NCBI RefSeq assembly: GCF_036090055.1
Contig: NZ_CP107970.1
Coordinates: 3,660,501-3,724,500 of the forward strand
Source of the DNA: Nocardioides sp. NBC_00368
Lineage (GTDB): Bacteria; Actinomycetota; Actinomycetes; Propionibacteriales; Nocardioidaceae
Length of the DNA: 64,000 bases
Reading direction: 5' to 3'
Positions 49,538 through 57,863 of this stretch are shown here, in pieces. The translations under genes were made by a program, and so were the position numbers. Each line of letters starts with the position of its first letter. The stretch's first letter is position 1. Under the pieces are notes generated by a model. That model saw nothing but the letters and a program-made list of their open reading frames with translations. It was not told the DNA's origin and did no database searches.

Positions 49538-49713
49538 GATTTCAGCCATCGGTCCGACGCCGACTCCTCCGACTCGGTCGACGACTCCCGCTCGTCCTGG
49601 GTCGTCTCGGGGAGTACGTCACCGAAGATCCGCGCCAGCCGCTGCTTGCGCTTCCACTCCGGCTCCTTGGGCTCCTCCGGCCCTTCCGCCTCGGACGCGG
49701 TGTTCTCATCCAT
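49510..49713 (-). CDS. Small acidic hypothetical protein
   Basis: A 67-residue Glu/Ser-rich protein (EAEGPEEPKEPEWKRKQRLARIFGDVLPETTQDE), probably mostly disordered with one amphipathic helix (KRKQRLARIFGDVL). Its ATG overlaps the LCP stop by one base (TGATG), so it is coupled to that gene. No family recognised. Confidence 0.75.
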   Translation of the reverse strand: MDENTASEAEGPEEPKEPEWKRKQRLARIFGDVLPETTQDERESSTESEESASDRWLKSQVPPHHGG

Positions 49714-51830
49714 CAGCAGAGACCCGCGCGCTCGCGCTCAGCCTTCGCCTGCTCGGCGATCTCGGCAAGCTCTTCCTCGGTCGCCCCGCTGCTGGCGTTG
49801 CCCGACGCGTTATCCGAGGAGTCGGCCGAAGGCGCATCTTCGGAGGGCTCTGAACCGGCGGTCTCGCCGTCGGTTCCCTTATCCGAGTCGTCGGACTTCT
49901 TCTTGCCCTTGTCGCCCGCGGCCTGCCCTGCGTCCAACGACCCGGCCGCGATCTTCTTGGTCAGCGGCTTGTCGTTGGCGATTGCCTTCCAGACGTTCTT
50001 GGCCTTCTCGTCATCGAGGACGACTCGATTCTCGTTCTGCGGGTCCGTCGCCACCGGGATGGTCAGGAACTTGATGTTCTCCATACCGATGCTCTGGAAG
50101 CCGGCACCGATCTTGGCCATCGTGTCGAGGTTGTCCTTGAGGCTCTCGTCCATCGTCAGCCCCTTGGTGGCTGCATTCAGGAAGCCGAGAACCTTGGTCG
50201 GGCTCGACAACGTGTCACCGGAGAGCAGCTTCGCCGCCATCGAGCCGATGAACGCCTGCTGGCGCTTCGCGCGCAACAGGTCGCTCCCGTCACCGAAGAC
50301 GTGGCGCATGCGGACGTACTGGAGCGCTTGTTTGCCGTTCAGCGTCTGAGGGCCGGCCTTGAACTTCGCACCCGTATAGCTGTCCTCCACAGCCTCCGGG
50401 AGGCACACGTCGACGCCGTCGATGGCATCGACCATGCCCTTGAAGCTTCCGAAGTCGACGACGACCAGATGGTTGATGGTGATGTCGCACTTCTCGCCGC
50501 ACATCTCGGCAGCGACTGCCTCCACCTGCTCGACGGTGCAGGTCGGACCGGCGGTGGCGTACGCCGCGTTCCACTGCACATAGTCAGCAGGAGCGGTCTT
50601 CCCGTCCTCCGTCTTGCACGAAGGTCTGTTGACCATCGTGTCGCGCGGGATGGAGACGCCGTAGGCGAACTTACGGTTGGCGGACAGGTGCAGCAGGATG
50701 GTGGTGTCCGAACCGCCACCACTCTCGCCGTCCAGCCCACATCCCTTGCAGTCGCGGCTGTCCGAGCCCATCACGAGGATGTTGATCGGTTCCTTCGGCC
50801 CGACGTCAGCGGCCTTCTCACCGAGGCTCACGGTGCTGATGTTCGACCGCAGGCTGCGGTAGGTGTAGACCGTGAACAGACCGACGATCAGCGCCAGCAC
50901 GAGCAGGGTCGAGCTGAGCACCTGCCAGACGCTGATCCGCGGCTTGTCGCGGTCCTCGCGCTCGTCGCCCGGGTAAGGGGCGTACGAATCGTCATAGCCA
51001 CCCTGGGACGGATAGTCGTCATAGGGCTCGTCGTCGTAACCCGAGGCGTATGCGGCACCGTGCCGTCCCGCGGGCGGGTAGGCCTCGTGACGAGCCTCGT
51101 GCAGCTCATCGCGTGAGGACGTACGTCCACGAGGCCGGTCGGCGGGGGCAGGGGCGTTCCAGTCGAACTCGCGGGCAGCCGGCGGGGCGAGCTGCTGGTC
51201 GGGAGCCGTGGGCGCGGAAGGAGCAGGCTGAGGATCCTGGCGATACCACTCCGGCACGGGCGCGACAGCGGTCTCCTCGACGGAGGGCACGGGCGCCGGC
51301 GGCGGGGGTACGTGACGCGCGGGGCGCGCTGTCTCTCGCAGGGCCGGAGCGACAGCGGTCACGTCCGGGTCGCCCCACTCCTGAGGTGACGGCGGGGCAG
51401 GCGTCGACGACGCACCCGAGCCCCCTCGGCCCATCGCCTGATAGCGCTCGGCCCGGGTCAGCTCCCGCCGCGCCGGTTCGACGCGGAGCGGCTCGACACG
51501 TGGCGGCTCGGCGACGGAATGATCGACCGGAGCCGGCTCCTGACGAACCGGACGCGCAGCACGGCGACCACCGCCCGCTGGTCCCGGCCCCGGACCCGGA
51601 GGCGGCGGCGACACGAACTCGGACTGCGGACGCGCGGCCCGCCGTCCACCACCGGGCTCCGCCGACGGCTGGTCTGTCGGTACGTCAGCCGCCCGAGCAC
51701 CACGGCCCGAACGGGTCCCCCCGGACTCGTTGCCGGCAGCCTCGTCGGCGCCGTACATCCACTCGAATCCGGACACGCCCGAGCCAGAATCCGCGCCCCC
51801 ACGTCGGGGAGGCAGGGAGGGGTCAGGCAT
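49713..51830 (-). CDS. LytR-CpsA-Psr (LCP) family cell-wall ligase with long cytosolic N terminus
   Basis: A 705-residue protein. The first 295 residues are Pro/Arg/Ser-rich and low complexity. One membrane helix follows (VLSSTLLVLALIVGLFTVY, about 300-320), then the LCP domain: INILVMGSDSR, GGSDTTILLHL, VSIPRDTMV, INHLVVVDFGSFKGMVDAIDGVDVCLPE and LQYVRMRHVFGDGSDLLRAKRQQ. The Arg and Asp residues in these blocks bind the polyprenyl pyrophosphate. A disordered Ser/Asp-rich tail ends the protein. LCP enzymes attach glycopolymers to peptidoglycan. The cytosolic arm is unusually long and may be a phosphorylation or division-protein interaction region. Confidence 0.95.
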   Translation of the reverse strand: MPDPSLPPRRGGADSGSGVSGFEWMYGADEAAGNESGGTRSGRGARAADVPTDQPSAEPGGGRRAARPQSEFVSPPPPGPGPGPAGGGRRAARPVRQEPAPVDHSVAEPPRVEPLRVEPARRELTRAERYQAMGRGGSGASSTPAPPSPQEWGDPDVTAVAPALRETARPARHVPPPPAPVPSVEETAVAPVPEWYRQDPQPAPSAPTAPDQQLAPPAAREFDWNAPAPADRPRGRTSSRDELHEARHEAYPPAGRHGAAYASGYDDEPYDDYPSQGGYDDSYAPYPGDEREDRDKPRISVWQVLSSTLLVLALIVGLFTVYTYRSLRSNISTVSLGEKAADVGPKEPINILVMGSDSRDCKGCGLDGESGGGSDTTILLHLSANRKFAYGVSIPRDTMVNRPSCKTEDGKTAPADYVQWNAAYATAGPTCTVEQVEAVAAEMCGEKCDITINHLVVVDFGSFKGMVDAIDGVDVCLPEAVEDSYTGAKFKAGPQTLNGKQALQYVRMRHVFGDGSDLLRAKRQQAFIGSMAAKLLSGDTLSSPTKVLGFLNAATKGLTMDESLKDNLDTMAKIGAGFQSIGMENIKFLTIPVATDPQNENRVVLDDEKAKNVWKAIANDKPLTKKIAAGSLDAGQAAGDKGKKKSDDSDKGTDGETAGSEPSEDAPSADSSDNASGNASSGATEEELAEIAEQAKAERERAGLC

Positions 51831-51979
51831 AGATCACCGTCACTCGTCGCTTGTCATCGGGGGGATTCGGGTTGAGTCGACGGTGACTCAACCTACGCGA
51901 GGGCCCCAAGTTTGGCCCCTGACCGCATCGAACCCCAAACCGTAGTATTACCCGCCACCATGGCAAGATATCCGCGAAC

Positions 51980-52055
51980 GCCCCAGTAGCTCAGTGGATA
52001 GAGCAGCCGCCTCCTAAGCGAAAGGTCGCAAGTTCGACTCTTGCCTGGGGCACCA
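51980..52055 (+). tRNA. tRNA-Arg (anticodon CCT)
   Basis: A 76-nt tRNA with encoded CCA. Acceptor GCCCCAG pairs with CTGGGGC, the D arm is GCTC...GAGC, the anticodon loop is CTCCTAA, and the T arm is GCAAG-TTCGACT-CTTGC. The anticodon stem GCCGC/GCGAA shows only three Watson-Crick pairs next to the loop; the two outer pairs are mismatched. Confidence 0.93.
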
Positions 52056-52115
52056 AGCACCACCCGCCACACCATCCCGGATCGGCCCGTTCAGGCCGCT
52101 GACCTGCGGATAGCC

Positions 52116-52718
52116 TCAGTGCAAGGAGCCGTCCGGCGCTCCGACTCTCCAGTCGAAGAACGGGACCTCGAGGCCGGCACGCGTCGGAGCGCAGAGGAAC
52201 GGCCCCGCGCTCACCTCCTCGCGCGCCGCGAAGGGAAGCACGCGCACCAGCTGCCAGCTCGCATCCTCCCGGCGTGCCCGGATCGTCAGCGCGTCGTCCG
52301 ACCAGCTCACCCGGAACGTCACCCGGGTGTCGCCCCATTCGGGAGCGGACGAGGCCGACCAGTCCGATCGAACGTCGGTGACCACCGCGCCGATCTGGGG
52401 AACGCCGTCGGCGAACTCGATACCGGCCTTGACCCAGTGCTCGTCCGAGGCGCGGACGAAGATCCCGGCCTGGTCGAACTGCTGTGAGAACGGCGTGCCG
52501 AACTCGACCTCCATGGCTGACCCAGGAGCGAACGGAGTGACCAACGCGTGCTCGGTGTCGTGCACGAAGCCGTACGCGGTGCGCCGCCACGCGTCGCTGC
52601 CCTCGACCGCGGTCGCGAGCAGGGCGCCTTCGGGCGTCACCCGGGCAGCGTCCGGCTCATGCGTCCAGCGGCCTGCCGACCAGTCGATGCGCTGATTCCC
52701 GGAGGAGTTCTGATTCAC
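52116..52718 (-). CDS. DUF1349 (regulation of enolase-like beta-jelly-roll) protein
   Basis: A 200-residue DUF1349 protein: RWTHEPDAARVTPEGALLATAVEGSDAWRRTAYGFVHDTEHAL, DQAGIFVRASDEHWVKAGIEF, and AGPFLCAPTRAGLEVPFFDWRV. The fold is a concanavalin-like jelly roll; catalytic function is not established. Start is GTG 52718 with AAAGGTG 7 bases upstream. It is downstream of the reductase gene at 52742-53917, 23 bases away. Confidence 0.9.
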   Translation of the reverse strand: MNQNSSGNQRIDWSAGRWTHEPDAARVTPEGALLATAVEGSDAWRRTAYGFVHDTEHALVTPFAPGSAMEVEFGTPFSQQFDQAGIFVRASDEHWVKAGIEFADGVPQIGAVVTDVRSDWSASSAPEWGDTRVTFRVSWSDDALTIRARREDASWQLVRVLPFAAREEVSAGPFLCAPTRAGLEVPFFDWRVGAPDGSLH

Positions 52719-52741
52719 TCGAGCACCTTTCGCCCTGGCCG

Positions 52742-53917
52742 TCAGCCCCGGGAGGCCACCTCGAACCGGATCCCCGCAGCCTGGAGCCGATCGAGGAGCG
52801 CATCGCCCATGGCGACCGCCGTGGTCACCGACCCGGACGTCTCGGGGAGCTCGTCGAAGGCGAGGCACAGGGCCGACTCGGCGAGCATCTTCGAGGTCTC
52901 GGTGTAGCCGGGATCGCCTCCGGACACCTTCGTGTGGATCTTCCGGCCGCCGGTCTCGGCGACGAAGTCGACGGTGAACCACGACTTCTCGCGCCGACGC
53001 TCAGAGGGTCCGGTGCCCTGCTTGACCCGCTCCCCGAGCTTGGCCCGCAGCGGCGGCACCTGCATGGCGAGGGCGAGGCCACCGGCGCCGACCGCACCAC
53101 CGACGGCGTACCGCAGCGTCTTGGTCCCGGCGTAGTGCGAGTAGGTGAAGGCGGGGCCGTACGCCTCCAGGGCTCGCCCGGAACGGGCGACGATGAACGG
53201 GTCGATGGTCGGCAGCGGCAGCAGCCAGTAGCCCAGTTCACGATCGCGACCCAACGACGGCTTCGCCGGTCGAGACGTACGTCCCTCCGGCCGCACCTCG
53301 AGCGCCCGGCGCTCGCGCGCCGCGGTCGCCATCTCCCGAGGGCGCGACATCTGCCCCAGCGCCGAGTGGAAGGTGCCGCCGGAGAAGGTCGCGTTGGTGC
53401 GTACGACGCCCTTCATCGTCATCGGCCCGGTGATCTCGCCACCGGCGGCGAGCTCGCGCACCGTGTAGTAGGCACCGAGGTCGTGCGGGATCGAGTCGAA
53501 CCCGCAGGCGTGCACGATCCGGGCGCCGTTGGCGCGGGCGGTGGCGTCGTACATCACGAACATCCGGTCGACGAACTCAGGCTCTCCGGTGAGGTCGACG
53601 TAGTCGGCACCGGCCTCCGCGCAGGCCTTGACCAGCGGCTCACCGAACTCCAGGTAGGGCCCGACCGTGGTGATCACGACGCGCGCACGAGACGCCAGCG
53701 TGGCGAGCGAGGCCGCATCGTTCACGTCGGCCTGGATGAGCTCGACCTCGGCCCCGCCGAGCCCGTCGCGGACGGTCTCGAGACGCGACAGAGACCGGCC
53801 CGCGAGCGCCCACCGCAGCCCGTCGGGCGCGTGCGCGGCCAGATACTCGGCAACCAGACCGCCGGTGAACCCGGTCGCGCCGAACAGGACGATGTCGAGA
53901 TCGCGAGAAGTCGTCAT
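52742..53917 (-). CDS. Saccharopine-dehydrogenase-like / trans-acting enoyl reductase family protein
   Basis: A 391-residue protein with LDIVLFGATGFTGGLVAEYLA as the Rossmann loop, VITTVGPYLEFGEPLVKACAEAGADYVDLTGE and RIVHACGFDSIPHDLGAYY. The order is that of the Rv2449c/Rv2953 group, where Rv2953 is a trans-acting enoyl reductase in phthiocerol lipid synthesis. No polyketide synthase is adjacent, so lipid modification is only one possibility. Confidence 0.92.
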   Translation of the reverse strand: MTTSRDLDIVLFGATGFTGGLVAEYLAAHAPDGLRWALAGRSLSRLETVRDGLGGAEVELIQADVNDAASLATLASRARVVITTVGPYLEFGEPLVKACAEAGADYVDLTGEPEFVDRMFVMYDATARANGARIVHACGFDSIPHDLGAYYTVRELAAGGEITGPMTMKGVVRTNATFSGGTFHSALGQMSRPREMATAARERRALEVRPEGRTSRPAKPSLGRDRELGYWLLPLPTIDPFIVARSGRALEAYGPAFTYSHYAGTKTLRYAVGGAVGAGGLALAMQVPPLRAKLGERVKQGTGPSERRREKSWFTVDFVAETGGRKIHTKVSGGDPGYTETSKMLAESALCLAFDELPETSGSVTTAVAMGDALLDRLQAAGIRFEVASRG

Positions 53918-54053
53918 AGCCGCTACCTTTCCAGAAGCAACGAAATCCGAGACGGCACGGGCCTCTGAGTGATCAAATGTTGCATCAATAGGGATACTCT
54001 TGAGCGGTTTCTTTCGGCACCATCCCCAACGACGAGATGAGTGAGACGAGCCT

Positions 54054-54830
54054 GTGGGCGACGCGGTGATCAGCGTTCTGCTGGCCGACGGTCACGATGT
54101 CGTGCGTGTCGGCGTGCGTACGGTGCTGCAGCGCGAGGCGGACATCGAGGTCGTCGGCGAGGCCCGCACGGCCGCCGAGGCACGCCCGCTGATCGCGACG
54201 CTCCGTCCTGACGTACTCATCCTCGACGCCCATCTCCCCGACTCCTCCGGGGTCGCGCTGTGCCGCGAGGCGCTGGCGATGAAGAGCGACATCCGCTGCA
54301 TGATCCTGGCCACCGACGCCGACGACGAGGTGATGAGCCAGGCGATCATGGCCGGCGCCGCCGGTTACGTGCTCAAGCAGATCGAGGCGACGAGCCTGGT
54401 CTCCGGCGTACGCCTCGTGGCCAGCGGCCACACCCTCTTCGACCCCGAGGCCGCCGCCAAGGTCGTGCACAACGTCGAGGAGCGCCGCCGGATGCACGAG
54501 GTGGTCGCCGAGCTGACCCCGCAGCAGCGGCGGATCCTGGTGCTGCTCGCCGAGGGCATCTCCAACCGGCAGATCGCCGACCGGCTGGTGCTCGCGGAGA
54601 AGACCGTCAAGAACCACATCACCGGCCTCCTCGCCAAGCTCGGCGTCAGCCACCGCACCCAGGCCGCGCTGATGGCGAGCCAGCTGCTCGAGGACGGCGT
54701 CGTGCCCCGCCCGGCGCCTCCGGGCGACAACGCCAGGCCGGCCAGGAGCCCAGGCGGCCCGAACGGCGGGCCGGTCCCCCCGCATCCTCGGGGCCAGGCT
54801 CCTTCCCAGGCACCCGGTCGTTCCCGGTAG
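54054..54830 (+). CDS. NarL/FixJ-family response regulator (orphan)
   Basis: A 258-residue regulator. The receiver domain has VLLADGHDVVR, the phospho-acceptor Asp in VLILDAHLPDSSG and a Lys in VLKQIEATSL. The output domain has LTPQQRRILVLLAEGISNRQIADRLVLAEKTVKNHITGLLAKLGVSHRTQAAL, a LuxR helix-turn-helix. A Pro/Gly-rich tail ends the protein. Residue His13 replaces the second acidic residue of the usual DD pair (DGHD), although Asp14 follows. No histidine kinase is adjacent. Start is GTG 54054. Confidence 0.9.
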   Translation: MGDAVISVLLADGHDVVRVGVRTVLQREADIEVVGEARTAAEARPLIATLRPDVLILDAHLPDSSGVALCREALAMKSDIRCMILATDADDEVMSQAIMAGAAGYVLKQIEATSLVSGVRLVASGHTLFDPEAAAKVVHNVEERRRMHEVVAELTPQQRRILVLLAEGISNRQIADRLVLAEKTVKNHITGLLAKLGVSHRTQAALMASQLLEDGVVPRPAPPGDNARPARSPGGPNGGPVPPHPRGQAPSQAPGRSR

Positions 54831-54861
54831 ACGCCTCGGCGATCCGAGTACCGTTGTCGGC

Positions 54862-55128
54862 ATGTGCCGCAACATCCGCCCGCTCCACAACTTCGAGCCG
54901 CCAGCCACCAACGACGAGGTCACCGCTGCCGCCCTGCAGTTCGTACGCAAGGTGAGCGGCACCACCAAGCCTTCTGCCGCCAACCAGGAGGCCTTCGACC
55001 GCGCCGTCGCCGAGATCGCCCACATCACCCGGCATCTCCTCGACGACCTGGTCACCAACGCCCCGAAGAAGAACCGCGAGGTCGAGGCCGCCAAGCGCAA
55101 GGCTCGCGCCGAGGCCAGGTACGCCTGA
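54862..55128 (+). CDS. DUF2277 protein
   Basis: An 88-residue protein beginning MCRNIRPLHNFEPPATNDEV and continuing AALQFVRKVSGTTKPSAANQEAFDRAVAEI, the DUF2277 signature. Helical, function unknown. The stop overlaps the sirtuin start as TGATG. Confidence 0.9.
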   Translation: MCRNIRPLHNFEPPATNDEVTAAALQFVRKVSGTTKPSAANQEAFDRAVAEIAHITRHLLDDLVTNAPKKNREVEAAKRKARAEARYA

Positions 55129-56015
55129 TGACGCTCGCCCCCGGGGCGACAACCAAAGAGACGTACGCAGCAGCCCTCGCCCTCCTCCAGGACCGGCGAC
55201 TCGTGGTGCTGACCGGGGCCGGCGTCTCGACCGACTCGGGCATCCCTGACTACCGCAGCCCGGGCAGCCCCTCACGCCAGCCGATGACCTACCAGCAGTT
55301 CATCTCGGGCCCGCAGGAGCGGCAGCGCTACTGGGCACGCAGCCACCTCGGCTGGCGGCGGATGGGCAGCGCCGTGCCGAACGCCGGCCACCGGGCCGTG
55401 GCCGCGATCGACCCCGAGCTGCTGATCACCCAGAACGTCGACGGGCTGCACGAGCAGGCGGCGCCGGAGCTGGCCAGGAGCGGCCGGATCGTGACGCTGC
55501 ACGGCCGGGTGGCCGACGTGATCTGTCTGTCCTGCCGCACGCTGAGCCCACGCCGCGAGCTCCAGGTGCGGATGGAGGCGCTCAACGCCGGCTGGGCCGA
55601 GGCGCACGCGGACGTCGAGAGCCGGCCCGACGGTGACGTCGCCCTCGAGGAGACGCAGGACTTCGTCGTACCCGACTGCGAGATCTGCGGCGGCATCCTC
55701 AAGCCCGACGTCGTCTTCTTCGGGGAGAACGTGCCCAAGGACCGGGTCAACCGGTGCATGGCTGCGGTCGACGCGCTCGCGGAGGAAGGTTCCGAGCTCC
55801 GCGGCGAGCGGCACGAGGGGAAGGGCGTGCTGCTCGTCGCGGGCTCGAGTCTGGCGGTGATGAGTGGCTACCGGTTCGTACGCCGGGCGGCCAAGGCCGG
55901 GATCCCGGTCGTCATCGTCAACCGTGGCGCCACCAGGGGTGACGGGGAGGCTACGTACAAGCTGGAGGTGGGGACCAGCGAGTTCCTCACCGCGCTGTCC
56001 TCACGCAGAGCGTGA
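55128..56015 (+). CDS. NAD-dependent protein deacylase (sirtuin, Sir2 family)
   Basis: A 295-residue sirtuin: LTGAGVSTDSGIPDYRSPGS is the NAD-binding loop, TQNVDGLHEQA follows, LHGRV carries the catalytic His, and CLSC plus CEIC are the zinc ligands. FFGENVP is followed by VAGSSLAVMSGYRFV. The insertion between the zinc pairs is longer than usual. It removes acyl groups from lysines with NAD. ATG 55128 overlaps DUF2277; the C terminus overlaps a convergent small gene by 15 bases. Confidence 0.95.
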   Translation: MTLAPGATTKETYAAALALLQDRRLVVLTGAGVSTDSGIPDYRSPGSPSRQPMTYQQFISGPQERQRYWARSHLGWRRMGSAVPNAGHRAVAAIDPELLITQNVDGLHEQAAPELARSGRIVTLHGRVADVICLSCRTLSPRRELQVRMEALNAGWAEAHADVESRPDGDVALEETQDFVVPDCEICGGILKPDVVFFGENVPKDRVNRCMAAVDALAEEGSELRGERHEGKGVLLVAGSSLAVMSGYRFVRRAAKAGIPVVIVNRGATRGDGEATYKLEVGTSEFLTALSSRRA

Positions 56016-56270
56016 CTGGATCGGCAGGTCTGCCATGCGGCCGGCGGCCTCGTCGACCGACAGTCTGGCCCCGATGAAGAAGTGGTAGACCGGACCTTCG
56101 TCGATCAGCAGCACCTTGGCGCTGTGGAAGTCCCCACCGAGGTCGGTGAGCACGATCTCCTCGCCACGCTTGAGATGACGGGTCAGGCCGGTGTCGGTGT
56201 GGTGGACGGCGACTGGGCGGAACGTCTCATCCAGCTCGCGACCGCGAGCGGGCAGATGAACGACCTCCAT
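56001..56270 (-). CDS. Small hypothetical protein convergent with sirtuin
   Basis: An 89-residue protein (MEVVHLPARGRELDETFRPV, then HLKRGEEIVLTDLGGDFHSAKVLLIDEGPVYHFFIGARL). GGAGGGG lies about 6 bases before the ATG at 56270, and the composition is coding-like. No family recognised. Its last 15 bases overlap the end of the sirtuin gene on the opposite strand. Confidence 0.7.
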   Translation of the reverse strand: MEVVHLPARGRELDETFRPVAVHHTDTGLTRHLKRGEEIVLTDLGGDFHSAKVLLIDEGPVYHFFIGARLSVDEAAGRMADLPIQSRSA

Positions 56271-56510
56271 AGAGCTCTCCCCTCCGGAGACCCCCGCAAG
56301 TCTCGACATGACAACTGCTGAAGCCCACATGGATCACTGGCCTCCAGCAGGCCCCGCACGTCAAACATAAGCATCGATGACGTAATCGGTCCAGAGTGAT
56401 GTGCCGAATTCTGCCGACGTCGAGAGAATTTCACCCACGGTTACAAAAGTGGGTGCGAAGTTGCCACACCGATGCCGACTCGTGGAGTCGATCGGGAGTG
56501 AATCTGCCGG

Positions 56511-57197
56511 TCAGAGCGCCTTGACGAAGATATGGTCCGCGGCCTCGGGGATGATCTCCGCGGTCTCTCCACCGGAGCCGAGCATGACCCCGTCGGCGGT
56601 CGCCTTGATGGCGACGGTCTGGTCCGGCGTCGCGCCGACCCGGCGCAGAGCGCTCATCAGCGACTCGTCCTTCTGCATCTCCTCGGAGATGCGGCGCACC
56701 AGGACGGTGGCGCGCTCGGAGGTCGCCGCGGCCGTGAGTGATTGGACGCCGGCCATGAAGTCCTCGTCGGCGGGCTTGCCGCCGAGCTCGTCGAGACCGG
56801 GGATCGGGTTGCCGTAGGGCGACTCGGTCGGGTCGCCGAGCAGGTCGAGCAGTCGCTTCTCGACGGTGTCCGACATGACGTGCTCCCAGCGGCACGCCTC
56901 CTCGTGGACGAGCTCCCAGTCGAGGCCGATGACGTCGGTGAGCAGCCGCTCGGCGAGCCGGTGCTTGCGCATCACGCGGGTGGCCAGGCGAAGGCCCTCG
57001 TCGGTGAGCTGCAGGTGGCGATCGCCCTCGACGGTGAGCAGACCGTCGCGTTCCATCCGGGCGACGGTCTGGGAGACCGTGGGACCCGACTGGTGCAGGC
57101 GCTCGGCGATGCGGGCGCGCAGCGGAACGATTCCCTCTTCGACCAGCTCATAGATGGTGCGAAGGTACATCTCGGTGGTGTCGATGAGGTCGCTCAC
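56511..57197 (-). CDS. DtxR/IdeR-family metal-dependent regulator
   Basis: A 228-residue DtxR protein. The N terminus has LIDTTEMYLRTIYELVEEGIVPLRARIAERLHQSGPTVSQTVARMERDGL, the winged helix with metal-site residues. LDWELVHEEACRWEHVMS holds the Cys/Glu/His metal ligands, and an SH3-like FeoA domain ends the protein. GTG 57197 has GGAGGTGG upstream. It likely controls iron or manganese genes; targets are not in the window. Confidence 0.94.
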   Translation of the reverse strand: MSDLIDTTEMYLRTIYELVEEGIVPLRARIAERLHQSGPTVSQTVARMERDGLLTVEGDRHLQLTDEGLRLATRVMRKHRLAERLLTDVIGLDWELVHEEACRWEHVMSDTVEKRLLDLLGDPTESPYGNPIPGLDELGGKPADEDFMAGVQSLTAAATSERATVLVRRISEEMQKDESLMSALRRVGATPDQTVAIKATADGVMLGSGGETAEIIPEAADHIFVKAL

Positions 57198-57380
57198 GCG
57201 GCCACCTCCGTAGCGCAAGCGCCAGTATGCGGACGCGGCCGCGTGTTGTTTCGATGGTTCACTCGCATGCGCTCGCTCACGGGTTAATCCTACATCCTTG
57301 AATCAGTCAAAAAAACCGAACCCAGCAGGGTGTGTCCCGGACGACGTCGGCCTGCAGGAGAGATCAGCACGCGTGATCCC

Positions 57381-57863
57381 CTAGGAGCCCTGGCGTTCTA
57401 GGGCTTCGTTGTATCTGGACAGCATAGCGCTGAGTCGGTCGATGTCGTCGGGACTCCAGTCGGCCAGCCGGTCGCTGAAGCGTACGCGGCGCTCCCGGGC
57501 CACGCGGTCGAGCCCTTCGCGCGCCTCGGCGGTCAGCGAGACCAGGCTGGCGCGGCCGTCCTCGGGATCGGGATGGCGCTCGAGCAGGCCGAGGTCGACG
57601 ATCGTCTGCACCATCCGGCTGACGGCACCCTTGTCGATGCCGAGCCCGTCGACGAGAGCGGAGGCACGCAGCGGACCGTGCTCGGCGACCCAGGTCAGCA
57701 CCATGTAGCCACCCGGCGGCAGGTCGGGGTGCAGCATCCGGCCACGGATGCGCATCGCCCGCTTCGCCCGTCGCATGAGCACCCCGACCTCGGCCTCGAG
57801 CCGGATCAGCGACTCCACCCGCGGGGCATCGATCTCGTCGCCCACAGCGGGCTCGTCAGTCAT
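57381..57863 (-). CDS. MarR-family regulator
   Basis: A 160-residue MarR protein: LHPDLPPGGYMVLTWVAEHGPLRASALVDGLGIDKGAVSRMVQTIVDLGLLERHPDPEDGRASLVSL is the winged helix with the DxRxS wing. ATG 57863 overlaps the MFS stop as ATGA, so the regulator is made from the pump's own mRNA, which suits feedback control of drug efflux. Confidence 0.94.
   Translation of the reverse strand: MTDEPAVGDEIDAPRVESLIRLEAEVGVLMRRAKRAMRIRGRMLHPDLPPGGYMVLTWVAEHGPLRASALVDGLGIDKGAVSRMVQTIVDLGLLERHPDPEDGRASLVSLTAEAREGLDRVARERRVRFSDRLADWSPDDIDRLSAMLSRYNEALERQGS

Noticed and set aside
52041..52487. Plus-strand frame opposite the DUF1349 gene next to tRNA-Arg
   Set aside because: Arg/Pro-rich shadow; the reverse-strand DUF1349 frame has family motifs and a ribosome site.
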